Below, piece after piece: positions 27,431 through 35,541 of a DNA stretch of 64,000 nucleotides. The stretch is from Natronospirales bacterium (GTDB taxonomy: Bacteria > Pseudomonadota > Gammaproteobacteria > Natronospirales > REEB76), in assembly GCA_021792635.1 (NCBI GenBank), contig JAJYUH010000009.1, forward strand, positions 1 to 64,000. Direction: 5' to 3'. The position numbers were made by a program, and so were the translations under genes. The stretch's first letter is position 1; the number at the start of each line of letters is the position of its first letter. The notes below the pieces were generated by a model, which saw only the letters and a program-made list of their open reading frames with translations, was not told the DNA's origin and made no database searches.

Positions 27431-28195
27431 TCAGCGGCCGAATACCCTGAGCGTGGGCACGAGCCTGCGACTTAATGCATGCGCCGACTCGATCTGTGCC
27501 GCAGACAGTTTCTTACCCAGAATTGTAAGTCCCTTGGCGGCGATATCCAGCCCGCCTTTCCGGGCAAGCAGCATCCAGGCGTAGGCCTGTACGTTGTCCT
27601 TGGGAACGCCTTCGCCTGCATGATACATGACGGCGATGTTGTATTGAGCCGCGGGCAACCCATGGCTCGCCGCACGGCGGTACCACATCAACTCCCTGAC
27701 CGGATCCATCGCCACCCCCTGACCGGTGTCATGCATTAACCCCAGCTGGAATTCCGCGTACGGATTGCCGCGACGTGCGGCATCCCGGAACCAGTAGTCC
27801 GCCTTGGTATAGTTCCGCGGGAAGCCGCTACCGTTGAAATACAGGGTGCCGAGATTATAGGCGGCGTCGTCCATGCCCGCATAGGCCGCGAGCCGGTACC
27901 AGTAGGCGGCCTGCTGGTATCGCCCGCGACTTGCCAGCATGACGCCGAGGTTAACCTGTGCTTCCGCATCGCCGATCTTGGCGAGTTCGGTAGCCTGGGC
28001 GATATCCTCCTGGGTGTAGCGGGTGGTGCCGGCAGGCTTGGAGAGGTAGGCCGGTTGCCGCAGCCATATAACCTGAACGCCGGGCGGCAGGCGGTCCGCC
28101 AGGGCCGGCGAGACCGACAGTATCGCACTCAGGGTCAGCAGCAGGGCGAGCAGTGCCTGGTACGCGCAAGGCGCAGGTAAGCGGTGGTGAATCAT
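27431..28195 (-). CDS. Exported Sel1-repeat protein
   Basis: A 254-residue periplasmic protein with a signal peptide (YQALLALLLTLSAILSVSPALA) and about four Sel1-like repeats, for example AQVNLGVMLASRGRYQQAAY, AAYNLGTLYFNGSGFPRNYT and AQYNIAVMYHAGEGVPKDNV. Such solenoids mediate protein contacts. The ATG at 28195 has GGAGGG seven bases upstream and was preferred to an in-frame ATG at 28225. It precedes the CadC-like gene on the same strand with a gap of about 184 bases that shows no terminator. Confidence 0.85.
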   Translation of the reverse strand: MIHHRLPAPCAYQALLALLLTLSAILSVSPALADRLPPGVQVIWLRQPAYLSKPAGTTRYTQEDIAQATELAKIGDAEAQVNLGVMLASRGRYQQAAYWYRLAAYAGMDDAAYNLGTLYFNGSGFPRNYTKADYWFRDAARRGNPYAEFQLGLMHDTGQGVAMDPVRELMWYRRAASHGLPAAQYNIAVMYHAGEGVPKDNVQAYAWMLLARKGGLDIAAKGLTILGKKLSAAQIESAHALSRRLVPTLRVFGR

Positions 28196-28688
28196 GGTCT
28201 TTCCCTCCATATCGCTGCGTAGCAAGAGCCGTGGAGCAGGCCGCGGCCATGCCGGGCCGCCCTGCTAAAGGTATAGCAGCTTCATGGCGGCGGGGTGCGT
28301 AAGCAGGGCTGAAACATACCTGATTCATTTCTTGGCTTGACGCCGCATAAGTCCGGCGGACCGGCACGGTAGCGTGCCAAGCCCGGCCCATGCAATCTCA
28401 AAAAGCGGAACCGGCACCATTATCCACCGGATGTGACCACGGTTTTGTCCGCAATACCGGCATGCGGGTCTCACGCGGTGCGGACGAATGCAGAAATTCA
28501 GAATAGGTCGTTGAAAACTCGCTGCATCGTTGAAAGCCCGTATCCGGCGGCCGGTGTCTCTGGATATTTTTCATCTCTATATAGCAGTGATTATGTTTGA
28601 CATCCGCGGCGCTCTGCGCCGGTGAGCTGATTCGCAGGCACTGCGTGGTTACGACGATCAGGCCGGGACCACGCAATGTCGGCATCTG
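28196..28688. other. Non-coding gap upstream of the Sel1 gene
   Basis: No gene is recognised. A hairpin at 28236-28265 pairs GCAGG and GCGGCC with GGCCGC and CCTGC around an ATGCCG loop, leaving two bulged bases; it would lie in the Sel1 gene leader. A second weak pairing joins TGCGTGGT (28642-28649) to ACCACGCA (28668-28675). An AT-rich patch around 28560-28600 could hold promoters. Confidence 0.4.
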
Positions 28689-28913
28689 TCATTTCGCGAC
28701 CGGCGGATGACGAACCTGCATACGCTTGTTGAGGAGCACGAGATTCTCATCCAGACTCTTGCGCAGGGTGGCGAGTGCCGCGTGACTATTGCTCACATGC
28801 AATTGCAGGCGTGCCAGGTGCAGATAGGCGTAATTGCGCAGTATGGGGTTCAGAGTACTCGCGAGAATGTGCTGGCAGGCAGCCACCAGCTCGGCGCGAC
28901 CGCCGCCCAGCAT
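28689..28913 (-). pseudogene. Possible TPR-protein remnant
   Basis: A 74-codon frame with readable TPR-like helices (LRNYAYLHLARLQLHVSNSHAALATLRKSLDE). The open frame continues upstream of the ATG to a TAA near 28971 with no further start and no ribosome site. It looks like the 3' end of a larger TPR or CadC-like gene whose front is lost. A genuine small gene cannot be excluded. Confidence 0.35.
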
Positions 28914-29168
28914 CGATAATTTACGGATGGCGCGCAGGCTGATTCGTGCTATGAGCCGGCTCGGGCGCGGTTACCTCTTCGAGGTGCTGCGGGCGAAGAT
29001 GCTCTTTACTCAGGGGTTCCATGTCACCAGACGTCCCGCGTTCGCGTGCGAAAACAGGGACATGTTTTATCGGATGACGGTGGCTGAGCCGGAACCGCTC
29101 AATTACGGCTCTGATCTAGACGAGCCCATCCGGTGGCTGGCCAAACTATCGCTGTCCCAGCCGGGGAC

Positions 29169-29201
29169 TTGACATCGTCTGGGGGGGGGGGGGTATGTAA
29201 T
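29169..29201 (+). promoter_or_regulatory. Candidate promoter with a 13-G spacer tract
   Basis: A perfect TTGACA (29169-29174) is followed by TCGTCT, thirteen G residues (29181-29193) and TATGTAAT. Two -10 options exist: TATGTA with a 19-base spacer or TGTAAT (5 of 6 bases) with a 21-base spacer. Loss of two or four G residues would bring one or the other to the optimal 17 bases. The S53 peptidase start is 145 bases downstream. Confidence 0.6.
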
Positions 29202-29290
29202 TGTCACATCGGCATGGCGGCGTGATACGCGCTGGCTCGCGAGAACAAAACGTTGCCACGCCCACGCGCCACACTACGGCAGACAAGGGA

Positions 29291-29326
29291 GGTGTGTCCA
29301 GGCTTTTGTGCTTCTGGACCAACACC
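29291..29326 (+). other. Leader hairpin before the second S53 peptidase
   Basis: GGTGT plus GTCCAG (29291-29301) pairs with CTGGAC (29314-29319) and ACACC (29322-29326), leaving a two-base bulge and a 12-base loop. It ends just before the ribosome site (GAGAGGACA), so it could affect translation initiation or mRNA stability. Confidence 0.45.
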
Positions 29327-29346
29327 ATCCCGAGAGGACAGCCATT

Positions 29347-31278
29347 ATGCGTACTGCCGCATTAAAACTCGCGACATTTCCTATGGTTTTGTACCTGCTT
29401 TCGGGCGCAGTCTATGCGCAAAGTAACCCGAGCGGGTTTACCGCCCTGAGCCCGGCAACCACCCTGAACATTGGCGATACGATTACGGGTCCACTGCCTA
29501 CTTCTCAGCCAATGCACATTGTGGTTGCGCTCAAACTCGACAACCTAACCCAACTCCAAACATTTCTGGCCGATCCGCGCCACGCAGAACTTACCCCGGC
29601 TCAGTTCACAGCGCTGTACTCACCGACGGCCGCCCAGGCCCAAGCTGTCGCTGACTATCTTACGCAGAGCGGCTACCAGAACGTGACCATATCCTCAAAC
29701 CGCTTGCTGGTGTCGGGTGACGGTACCGCGGGCATTACCGAGACAGCGTTTCAGACAGCCTTGGTTAGTGTCCATACACACGATGGCCGGTCTGCCTATG
29801 CGAATTCCACCGCCATTGTTATCCCGACGTCACTGCAGCCTATCGTTGTTGCAGTTCTCGGCCTTCAGAACGTACATATCTACCATTCGTTCATTCGGTC
29901 AACGCAATCGAGCAGCCAGACACTACCCGCCGTGAGTGGAGGTGGATCTGAAGTGCTGCACGATCCAACCGATTTTCCATTGATCTACGATGCCAGCAGC
30001 TTAGCAACGGCATCCAGCATCCCGGTGGGTATCGTCGCCGTATGCAAGTTGAACAAGACTCTCAGTGATCTGACGGATTTTACTAACCGCGAAAAATTAC
30101 CGTCGGTGACCACGCGGGTTATCGACGGTAACGACTGTACCCAAACTGGTCAGATTGAATGGGACCTGGACAGCCAGGATATCGTCGCCATGGCGGGCGC
30201 CGTTTCAAGTTTAACCTTCTTTGACGCAGCTTCATATGACGATTCGGATATCACGACTGCGTATAACAGCGCCGTGACCGATGATGTGGCCAGGATCATC
30301 AATGTCTCGCTCGGCGAGTGTGAAAATACGGCCCAAAGCGATGGCGCCGCGGCCGCCGATGACCAGATTTTCATGGAGGCGCTGGCCGATGACCAGACTT
30401 TTTCAGCCGCGGCGGGCGACAATGGGGCGGATGAGTGCCCTGGCGTCCTTTCCGACTCCTACCCGGCCAGCTCCCCCTACGTGGTTTCGGTGGGCGGCAC
30501 CGAACTGTACACTGTCGGGACTACCACCTGGGCGAATGAGACGGTGTGGAACGATAACAAGGGCGCCACCGGTGGCGCTCCCAGCACCTTCGAGCCGCAG
30601 CCCAGTTGGCAGAACGGCGTGGGTCAGAACGCCGGCCATACCACCCGGGGTGTCGCAGACGTGGCATTTGATGCCTCCCCTTATTCCGGTGCCTACCATT
30701 TATGGATCAGTGGTGCAGAGGACTTTACCACTGGATACGGCGGTACCAGCTTGGCGTCACCGCTTTTCGTTGGCATGTGGGCCCGCATCCGGCAGGCGGG
30801 AGGCAGCGCTTCCGGGACGCTGCTCACGGAGCCGACTGGGTTCGGTGCGGAGTATTTGGGCTGTACAAATAACATGGACAGGTATCGGCTGAGCTGGGGA
30901 AACGCGATCTACGGCTTCGCGGCACCCATGCTCTACCAAGTGGCCCAAGCCAACTACGCCGCCACATTTCATGACGTAACATCGGGAAATAATGATGGCG
31001 AGAATGCCGCACCCGGTTGGGATTATCCCACTGGCTTCGGCAGCCTGATTGGAAACCAGATCGTCGCCACCATCGCAACCCCCGCCCTATACGTAGCCCA
31101 ACAACAGACAGGTGGCGGCGGCTGGGTACAGTTCTACAGCGGGGGCGGGCATGTTACCGGCGCCCGCGTCACGGGCGGCTATGCATGGGAATTCCGGGTG
31201 CAGGCCCAAAACGGTAACTTGACCAGCCCTTGGGCTTATGTTTACGTGAGCGCACCAAAGTGCAGTGGTTTAAATTGA
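29347..31278 (+). CDS. Secreted S53 family peptidase, second copy
   Basis: A 643-residue sedolisin-type serine-carboxyl peptidase with a signal peptide (ATFPMVLYLLSGAVYA) and a pro-domain at about 30-180. The catalytic set is intact: Glu271 and Asp275 in IEWDLDSQD, the oxyanion Asp358 in AAAGDNGADE and Ser468 in GGTSLASPLF. The C-terminal calcium region is readable (FHDVTSGNND, then GWDYPTGFG). It is clearly diverged from the copy at 9252 and by eye is less GC-rich than its surroundings. ATG 29347 was chosen over 29308 because it directly starts the signal peptide after a GAGAGGACA ribosome site. Expression is predicted to depend on the poly-G promoter. The SBBP gene follows after 37 bases. 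Confidence 0.92.
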   Translation: MRTAALKLATFPMVLYLLSGAVYAQSNPSGFTALSPATTLNIGDTITGPLPTSQPMHIVVALKLDNLTQLQTFLADPRHAELTPAQFTALYSPTAAQAQAVADYLTQSGYQNVTISSNRLLVSGDGTAGITETAFQTALVSVHTHDGRSAYANSTAIVIPTSLQPIVVAVLGLQNVHIYHSFIRSTQSSSQTLPAVSGGGSEVLHDPTDFPLIYDASSLATASSIPVGIVAVCKLNKTLSDLTDFTNREKLPSVTTRVIDGNDCTQTGQIEWDLDSQDIVAMAGAVSSLTFFDAASYDDSDITTAYNSAVTDDVARIINVSLGECENTAQSDGAAAADDQIFMEALADDQTFSAAAGDNGADECPGVLSDSYPASSPYVVSVGGTELYTVGTTTWANETVWNDNKGATGGAPSTFEPQPSWQNGVGQNAGHTTRGVADVAFDASPYSGAYHLWISGAEDFTTGYGGTSLASPLFVGMWARIRQAGGSASGTLLTEPTGFGAEYLGCTNNMDRYRLSWGNAIYGFAAPMLYQVAQANYAATFHDVTSGNNDGENAAPGWDYPTGFGSLIGNQIVATIATPALYVAQQQTGGGGWVQFYSGGGHVTGARVTGGYAWEFRVQAQNGNLTSPWAYVYVSAPKCSGLN

Positions 31279-31315
31279 AACCTGTGCAAGGATTAGGATT
31301 ACCTATAGGCTGAAC

Positions 31316-33766
31316 ATGGCTTTTTTGCGCCGCCGCAGACCTCCATTCGGGATTACCGTGGCGCCGGCTGTCCGCATCGCCGTCTTGGTCCTGACGGCGA
31401 TGCTGGTCGCGGCGGCCCCGGTCAGGGGCTCCCGTACGCGTGTGGCTATTCCCCCATCCACGGCCCCTGGGTTTCTGGCGCATAATCCTTTCGCAGTCCG
31501 ACTCGGCAAACTGCCTATTCCCTTCGAACCCAACGTGGGCCAGGCCGCACCGCGCATCCGGTACCTGGCCAGGGCCAATGGCTTTGGGGTCGCGCTGACC
31601 GAACGGGGCATGATTCTGAGAGTGAACAGGCCCATAGCGCCTCGGCCGGTAGAATTCCTGCGAGACCCCGTATCCCGGCTTGTTGCACACCCCGCGTTTG
31701 TTTATTTGTACCCGGTCGGTGCCGGTACCCACCCAAAGATGCAGACTGAGCACCGGCTGGCGAGCATCAGCAACTACTTTATCGGCAACCATCCGAAAGC
31801 GTGGCATACCAACGTGCCCAATTATGCCGCCGTTCGCTACCTGAACCTCTACCCCGGCGTGGACTGGGTCGTCTACGGCAACCCGAACCGGTTGGAATAC
31901 GACTTGGTGGTGGCGCCGCAGGCGAATCCGCAGCGGATCAAGTTCCGTATCCAAGGCGCGAACCGCCTGGCGTTGGACCCACACGGCAATCTGGTAATCA
32001 CGGTGGATGGCCGGCGCTTGCGCGAACTCAAGCCAGTGGTTTATCAGATTACCGCCGACGGCCGGCGACGAGTAGTTGACGGCCGCTATGTCCTCGATGG
32101 CCGGCAAGTGGCTTTCGCTTTGGGGCCGTATGATCACGCCCGCCGGCTCATCATTGATCCGGCCGTGGTGTATTCCACCTACCTCGGCGGCAGCTACAGC
32201 GATGGGGCCGCGGCCGTGGCGGTGGACAGCGCCGGCAATGCCTACGTTACGGGGCAAGTCGGTTCAAACGATTTCCCCACGACCAATCTCCTGCAGCCGC
32301 CGAGTCCGTCGCCGACGAACCATGGGGGTGATGTCTTTATCAGCAAATTCAGTGCGGGTGGCCGCGCTCTGGTGTATTCCACTTATCTGGGCGGCAGTAA
32401 CCCGGATGAACCCCGCAGTATCGCAGTGGACAGTGCGGGCAATGCCTATGTGACCGGTAACACATTTTCAACCGATTTCCCCACCGTCAATGCGTTCCAG
32501 TCGACAAACCGGTCAACGAGCACCATGACTCCTGAGCAGGCGTTCGTCACCAAGCTCAATGCCCAGGGCAATGCGCTGGTGTATTCCACCTACCTCGGCG
32601 GCAGCGGTGAGGACGCTGGCTTCGGTATCGCGGTGGACAGTGCGGGCGAAGCCTATGTCGTGGGTGATACGAACTCGGTAGATTTCCCCACGGTCAACCC
32701 GTACCAGGGATCTCTCCAGGGCATCCATGACGCCTTTGTCGCCAAGTTCGATGCCGCCGGCAACGCACTGGTGTATTCCACCTACCTGGGCGGCAGTGGC
32801 TTTCAACAGGGCTATGCCATCGCCATTGATGGCACCGGGAGTGCGTACGTTACCGGGATAACCGACTCAACCAATTTTCCTGTGGTGAATGCCTACCAAA
32901 CCACCAACCCGTCCGCAGCCGGTAGCGGCACTAACCCCGGCTTTGTCAGCAAATTCAGCCCGGCCGGCAATGTATTGGATTACTCCACGTACCTGGGTGG
33001 TAGCGCCGATTCGTTTCCCTATGCCATTGCAGTGGACAGCAGCGGCGAGGCCTATGTCACCGGAGCGACTGACTCGACGGATTTCCCGACCGTCAATCCC
33101 TATCAGAGCCAGCTCAAGGGCTTCGACAATGTATTCGTCACGAAGTTGAATGCTCAAGGGAACGCGCTGGTCTATTCCACTTATCTGGGCGGAAGTACGG
33201 GCGAACAGGGGAATGGTATCGCCTTGGACAGCGCCGGTGATGCTTACATCGTTGGGAGCACGTTCTCAACCGATTTCCCCACTGTGAACCCCCTGCAGGC
33301 GCAGAACAACGGAGCAGACCTCGGGACATCCAACGCCTTCATCTCCGAGTTAAGCCCCAGCGGCAATGGGCTGCTTTTTTCCACCTACTGGGGTGGGAGT
33401 GGTTCCTGGGGACCCTACTCAAACCACACCACCATTCCGGGTGGCGATTCAGCCGCCGGCGTCGCCTTGGATAACGCTGGTAACGTGTATGTCGTCGGTT
33501 CGACGTCGTCGTGTAATTTCCCCACGTATCGGCCCTTCCAAGCGACCAACAGAACCACCACGATCTACGGCACCGGTGAAAATGCCTTTGTCACGAAGTT
33601 CTCGATTGCGCAAACGGCCCCATACACGCCGCCCGTATGTCCCAGCGTGGGCGGCGGGAGCACGGGTGGCAGCGGCAGCGGAGGTGGCACAACGGACGGG
33701 CTGTCCCTTGTAGCACTGGGACTTCTGGTGCTACTGCGGTTGCGCTCATCCCGAAGCAGGCTCTGA
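31316..33766 (+). CDS. Exported SBBP-repeat beta-propeller protein with GlyGly-CTERM-like tail
   Basis: An 816-residue exported protein. After a signal peptide (VAPAVRIAVLVLTAMLVAAA) comes a domain with PFEPNVGQAAPRIRYLARAN of the type usually found before SBBP propellers. Seven repeats of the form YSTYLGGSxxD...AVDSAGNAYVTG follow, from about residue 283 to 735. The end is a Ser/Gly-rich linker (GGGSTGGSGSGGG), a hydrophobic helix (LSLVALGLLVLL) and a basic tail (RLRSSRSRL), like the GlyGly-CTERM signal that rhombosortase processes during type II export. It is probably surface-attached after sorting. It may share a transcript with the S53 peptidase 37 bases upstream. No rhombosortase gene is in the window. 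Confidence 0.88.
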   Translation: MAFLRRRRPPFGITVAPAVRIAVLVLTAMLVAAAPVRGSRTRVAIPPSTAPGFLAHNPFAVRLGKLPIPFEPNVGQAAPRIRYLARANGFGVALTERGMILRVNRPIAPRPVEFLRDPVSRLVAHPAFVYLYPVGAGTHPKMQTEHRLASISNYFIGNHPKAWHTNVPNYAAVRYLNLYPGVDWVVYGNPNRLEYDLVVAPQANPQRIKFRIQGANRLALDPHGNLVITVDGRRLRELKPVVYQITADGRRRVVDGRYVLDGRQVAFALGPYDHARRLIIDPAVVYSTYLGGSYSDGAAAVAVDSAGNAYVTGQVGSNDFPTTNLLQPPSPSPTNHGGDVFISKFSAGGRALVYSTYLGGSNPDEPRSIAVDSAGNAYVTGNTFSTDFPTVNAFQSTNRSTSTMTPEQAFVTKLNAQGNALVYSTYLGGSGEDAGFGIAVDSAGEAYVVGDTNSVDFPTVNPYQGSLQGIHDAFVAKFDAAGNALVYSTYLGGSGFQQGYAIAIDGTGSAYVTGITDSTNFPVVNAYQTTNPSAAGSGTNPGFVSKFSPAGNVLDYSTYLGGSADSFPYAIAVDSSGEAYVTGATDSTDFPTVNPYQSQLKGFDNVFVTKLNAQGNALVYSTYLGGSTGEQGNGIALDSAGDAYIVGSTFSTDFPTVNPLQAQNNGADLGTSNAFISELSPSGNGLLFSTYWGGSGSWGPYSNHTTIPGGDSAAGVALDNAGNVYVVGSTSSCNFPTYRPFQATNRTTTIYGTGENAFVTKFSIAQTAPYTPPVCPSVGGGSTGGSGSGGGTTDGLSLVALGLLVLLRLRSSRSRL
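32164..33526 (+). repeat. Tandem SBBP-coding repeats
   Basis: Seven imperfect units of roughly 170-210 bases share DNA blocks such as GTGTATTCCAC and TACCTGGGCGGCAG, encoding the YSTYLGGS turn. The nucleotide similarity between units is high enough to permit recombination between blades. Confidence 0.75.
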
Positions 33767-34239
33767 TTCGCGAACGCAGCTCAGCGATGCCACGCTAAAT
33801 CCGCCCAAGGGTTCAACAGTGTGAATACGTAATCTTACCCGTCGTGGCCATCAATCACGGAATCCGAATCTATACTCCCCGGTACCAAGTGCCAACGGAA
33901 CCAAATCAATCATAGAATCCGAATACCCAGAAAAAGAAAGCCGGTGCAGCGCAGCCCGGGAGGCGCGAGGCACCGGCAGGATCCAGGGTGCGGGGAAAGC
34001 GCCCGGCAGACCCCGGTGGGGAGACCGGAGCTCGGTTTGCGCAGGCAGACCTGCGCACCAGGGCCGCTTGATCGGTTCCAGACCAGAATGCTCCGGCCGT
34101 TTGCGCGTGTTCACCGCCGCGCGGGAAGGCCCCGCTGCCCGGGCCGGGCTTGCCGCTAACTGTTTCCCCCGGTGTCCGGGGGACAGGCATCGCCGGATGC
34201 AGTGTCGCCAGAGCGTGGCTCGCTCCATCGGGATACGAT
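33767..34239. other. Intergenic region with an imperfect repeat and a possible 3' UTR RNA
   Basis: It lies between the convergent SBBP and envZ genes. The part 33978-34239 is GC-rich and well able to fold, with no convincing protein, and lies downstream of envZ. The direct repeat ATCAATCACGGAATCCGAAT (33850-33869) recurs with two changes at 33905-33924. A terminator at 33930-33977 ends minus-strand transcripts. Comparison by eye with RNase P RNA, tmRNA, SRP RNA and 6S RNA found no match. Confidence 0.45.
33930..33977 (-). terminator. Intrinsic terminator, minus strand
   Basis: On the minus strand, GCCGGTGC (33977-33970) pairs perfectly with GCACCGGC (33947-33940), followed by TTTCTTTTTC. It is about 260 bases after the envZ stop, so it would define either a long envZ 3' UTR or a separate small RNA. 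Confidence 0.8.
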
Positions 34240-35541
34240 TCAATCACCGGGAATCTCGACACATACCAGCAATCCGCCACCCTCGCGATTGCGGATCGTT
34301 AATTCCCCGCCGTGCACTCGCACGATGCGTTCGGTGATGGCAAGGCCGAGCCCTGCGCCGTGCTGCTCGCTGCGGGAAGCATTTTCCCGTGCGAACGGCT
34401 GCAACAGGCTCTGGGGTTCGACGCTCTGGATTCCTGGGCCGCGGTCTGCCACGGTGAGGCGCACACCGTGACCGGCGGGTTCGGTATGTATTTCCACATC
34501 CTTGCCGCCGTAGCGTACGGCGTTGTCCACCAGATTGGTCACGAGCCGCCGGATGGCGAGTTTACGGCAGCGCAGCAACGGCAGGATACCGGTTTCCTGA
34601 CGCACGGCAGCGCCGGTATCCGTATAGCGCTGGCAGACGTCGAACACAATCTGGTTGAAGTCGGCCAATTCGGGGGATTCCTCACTGCCGTCCCGGGCGT
34701 AATCCAGGAACTGGGTGAGGATGGTATCCATGTCTTCCACATCCCGAACCATGCCGATGGATAGCGCGGGTGCAATGTTCTTGCCGGCGAGTTCGATGCC
34801 GATGCGCAGGCGCGTGAGCGGGGTGCGCAGATCGTGGGAGATACCGGCCAGCATCAGCCGGCGTTCGGCATCGAGCTTCTTCAGATCCTCAACCATCTGG
34901 TTGAAACCGCGGCCCAGATCGCGGATCTCCTGCGGACCCGTTTCCTCAAGTAGATGCGGTATGCGACCGCTGCCCATGGTGCGAGCGGCCTGCAGTACCG
35001 CATCAAGCTGGCGGTTCAAGCGGAAGATAATCAGATAGGCACCAACGATCGCGATCAGCAGGCCGATGGCAACCCAGAGGAGCAAGTCAACCGGGAACGC
35101 TTTCCACAAGCGATTGTGGGGAATGGCAAGCCAGTAGAATTGGCCGCCGACCGGAAACCGGATCCAGAGATTGTCTGAAGAAGGTTCGGTTCTTACCAGA
35201 ATCCCGGGGCCGAAGCTCTTTCTGAGTCGCGCCTCAAGATCCTTGAACGGCGTATTGTCCAGCCGGCGCAACACGGGGTGTGCCGCGGAATCCTTCACGA
35301 TCCGGAGACCGTATTGAGTGGAGGCCTGGGCGAGGAAAGAGGATACGCGGTCCGCCGGCAGCGTGTTGAGCGCCGCCTGCGCGAGGATGATATCTCTGGT
35401 AAGAGGATACGCGTGATTGTTGCGGGAGTTCTCCAGAAAGAATAACCGCACAATCCCAAACCACGCCACCTGGCTCAGGATGATGAGCAGGGCGATCATC
35501 AGCGCCGTGCGCCCCAGCAGACTGTTGGGCAACAGCTTCAC
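34240..35541 (-). CDS. envZ: Sensor histidine kinase EnvZ
   Basis: A 433-residue inner-membrane kinase. It has two spans (about 9-32 and 150-172) around a periplasmic sensor, a HAMP region, a dimerisation box AGISHDLRTPLTRLR with phospho-acceptor His236 (E. coli EnvZ His243), an N box LVTNLVDNAVRYG and a Gly box HGAGLGLAI. EnvZ phosphorylates OmpR in response to osmolarity and pH. The GTG at 35541 overlaps the ompR stop as GTGA, which rules out the longer in-frame start at 35583. It forms an operon with ompR. It is followed by a long, structured 3' region. Confidence 0.94.
   Translation of the reverse strand: MKLLPNSLLGRTALMIALLIILSQVAWFGIVRLFFLENSRNNHAYPLTRDIILAQAALNTLPADRVSSFLAQASTQYGLRIVKDSAAHPVLRRLDNTPFKDLEARLRKSFGPGILVRTEPSSDNLWIRFPVGGQFYWLAIPHNRLWKAFPVDLLLWVAIGLLIAIVGAYLIIFRLNRQLDAVLQAARTMGSGRIPHLLEETGPQEIRDLGRGFNQMVEDLKKLDAERRLMLAGISHDLRTPLTRLRIGIELAGKNIAPALSIGMVRDVEDMDTILTQFLDYARDGSEESPELADFNQIVFDVCQRYTDTGAAVRQETGILPLLRCRKLAIRRLVTNLVDNAVRYGGKDVEIHTEPAGHGVRLTVADRGPGIQSVEPQSLLQPFARENASRSEQHGAGLGLAITERIVRVHGGELTIRNREGGGLLVCVEIPGD

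Larger units (their letters stand above)
28972..29346. other. Control region and leader upstream of the second S53 peptidase
   Basis: No convincing gene. The right half carries the poly-G promoter (29169-29201) and a leader hairpin (29291-29326), listed separately. The left half (28972-29168) contains only short frames without family features. Confidence 0.5.

Noticed and set aside
32164-33526. CRISPR-like periodicity
   Set aside because: The repeats are 170-210 bases, coding and in frame (SBBP blades), not short palindromic repeats with unique spacers.
33930-34239. RNase P RNA, tmRNA, SRP RNA or 6S RNA
   Set aside because: The conserved cores of these RNAs are absent on both strands; only an unidentified structured region remains.
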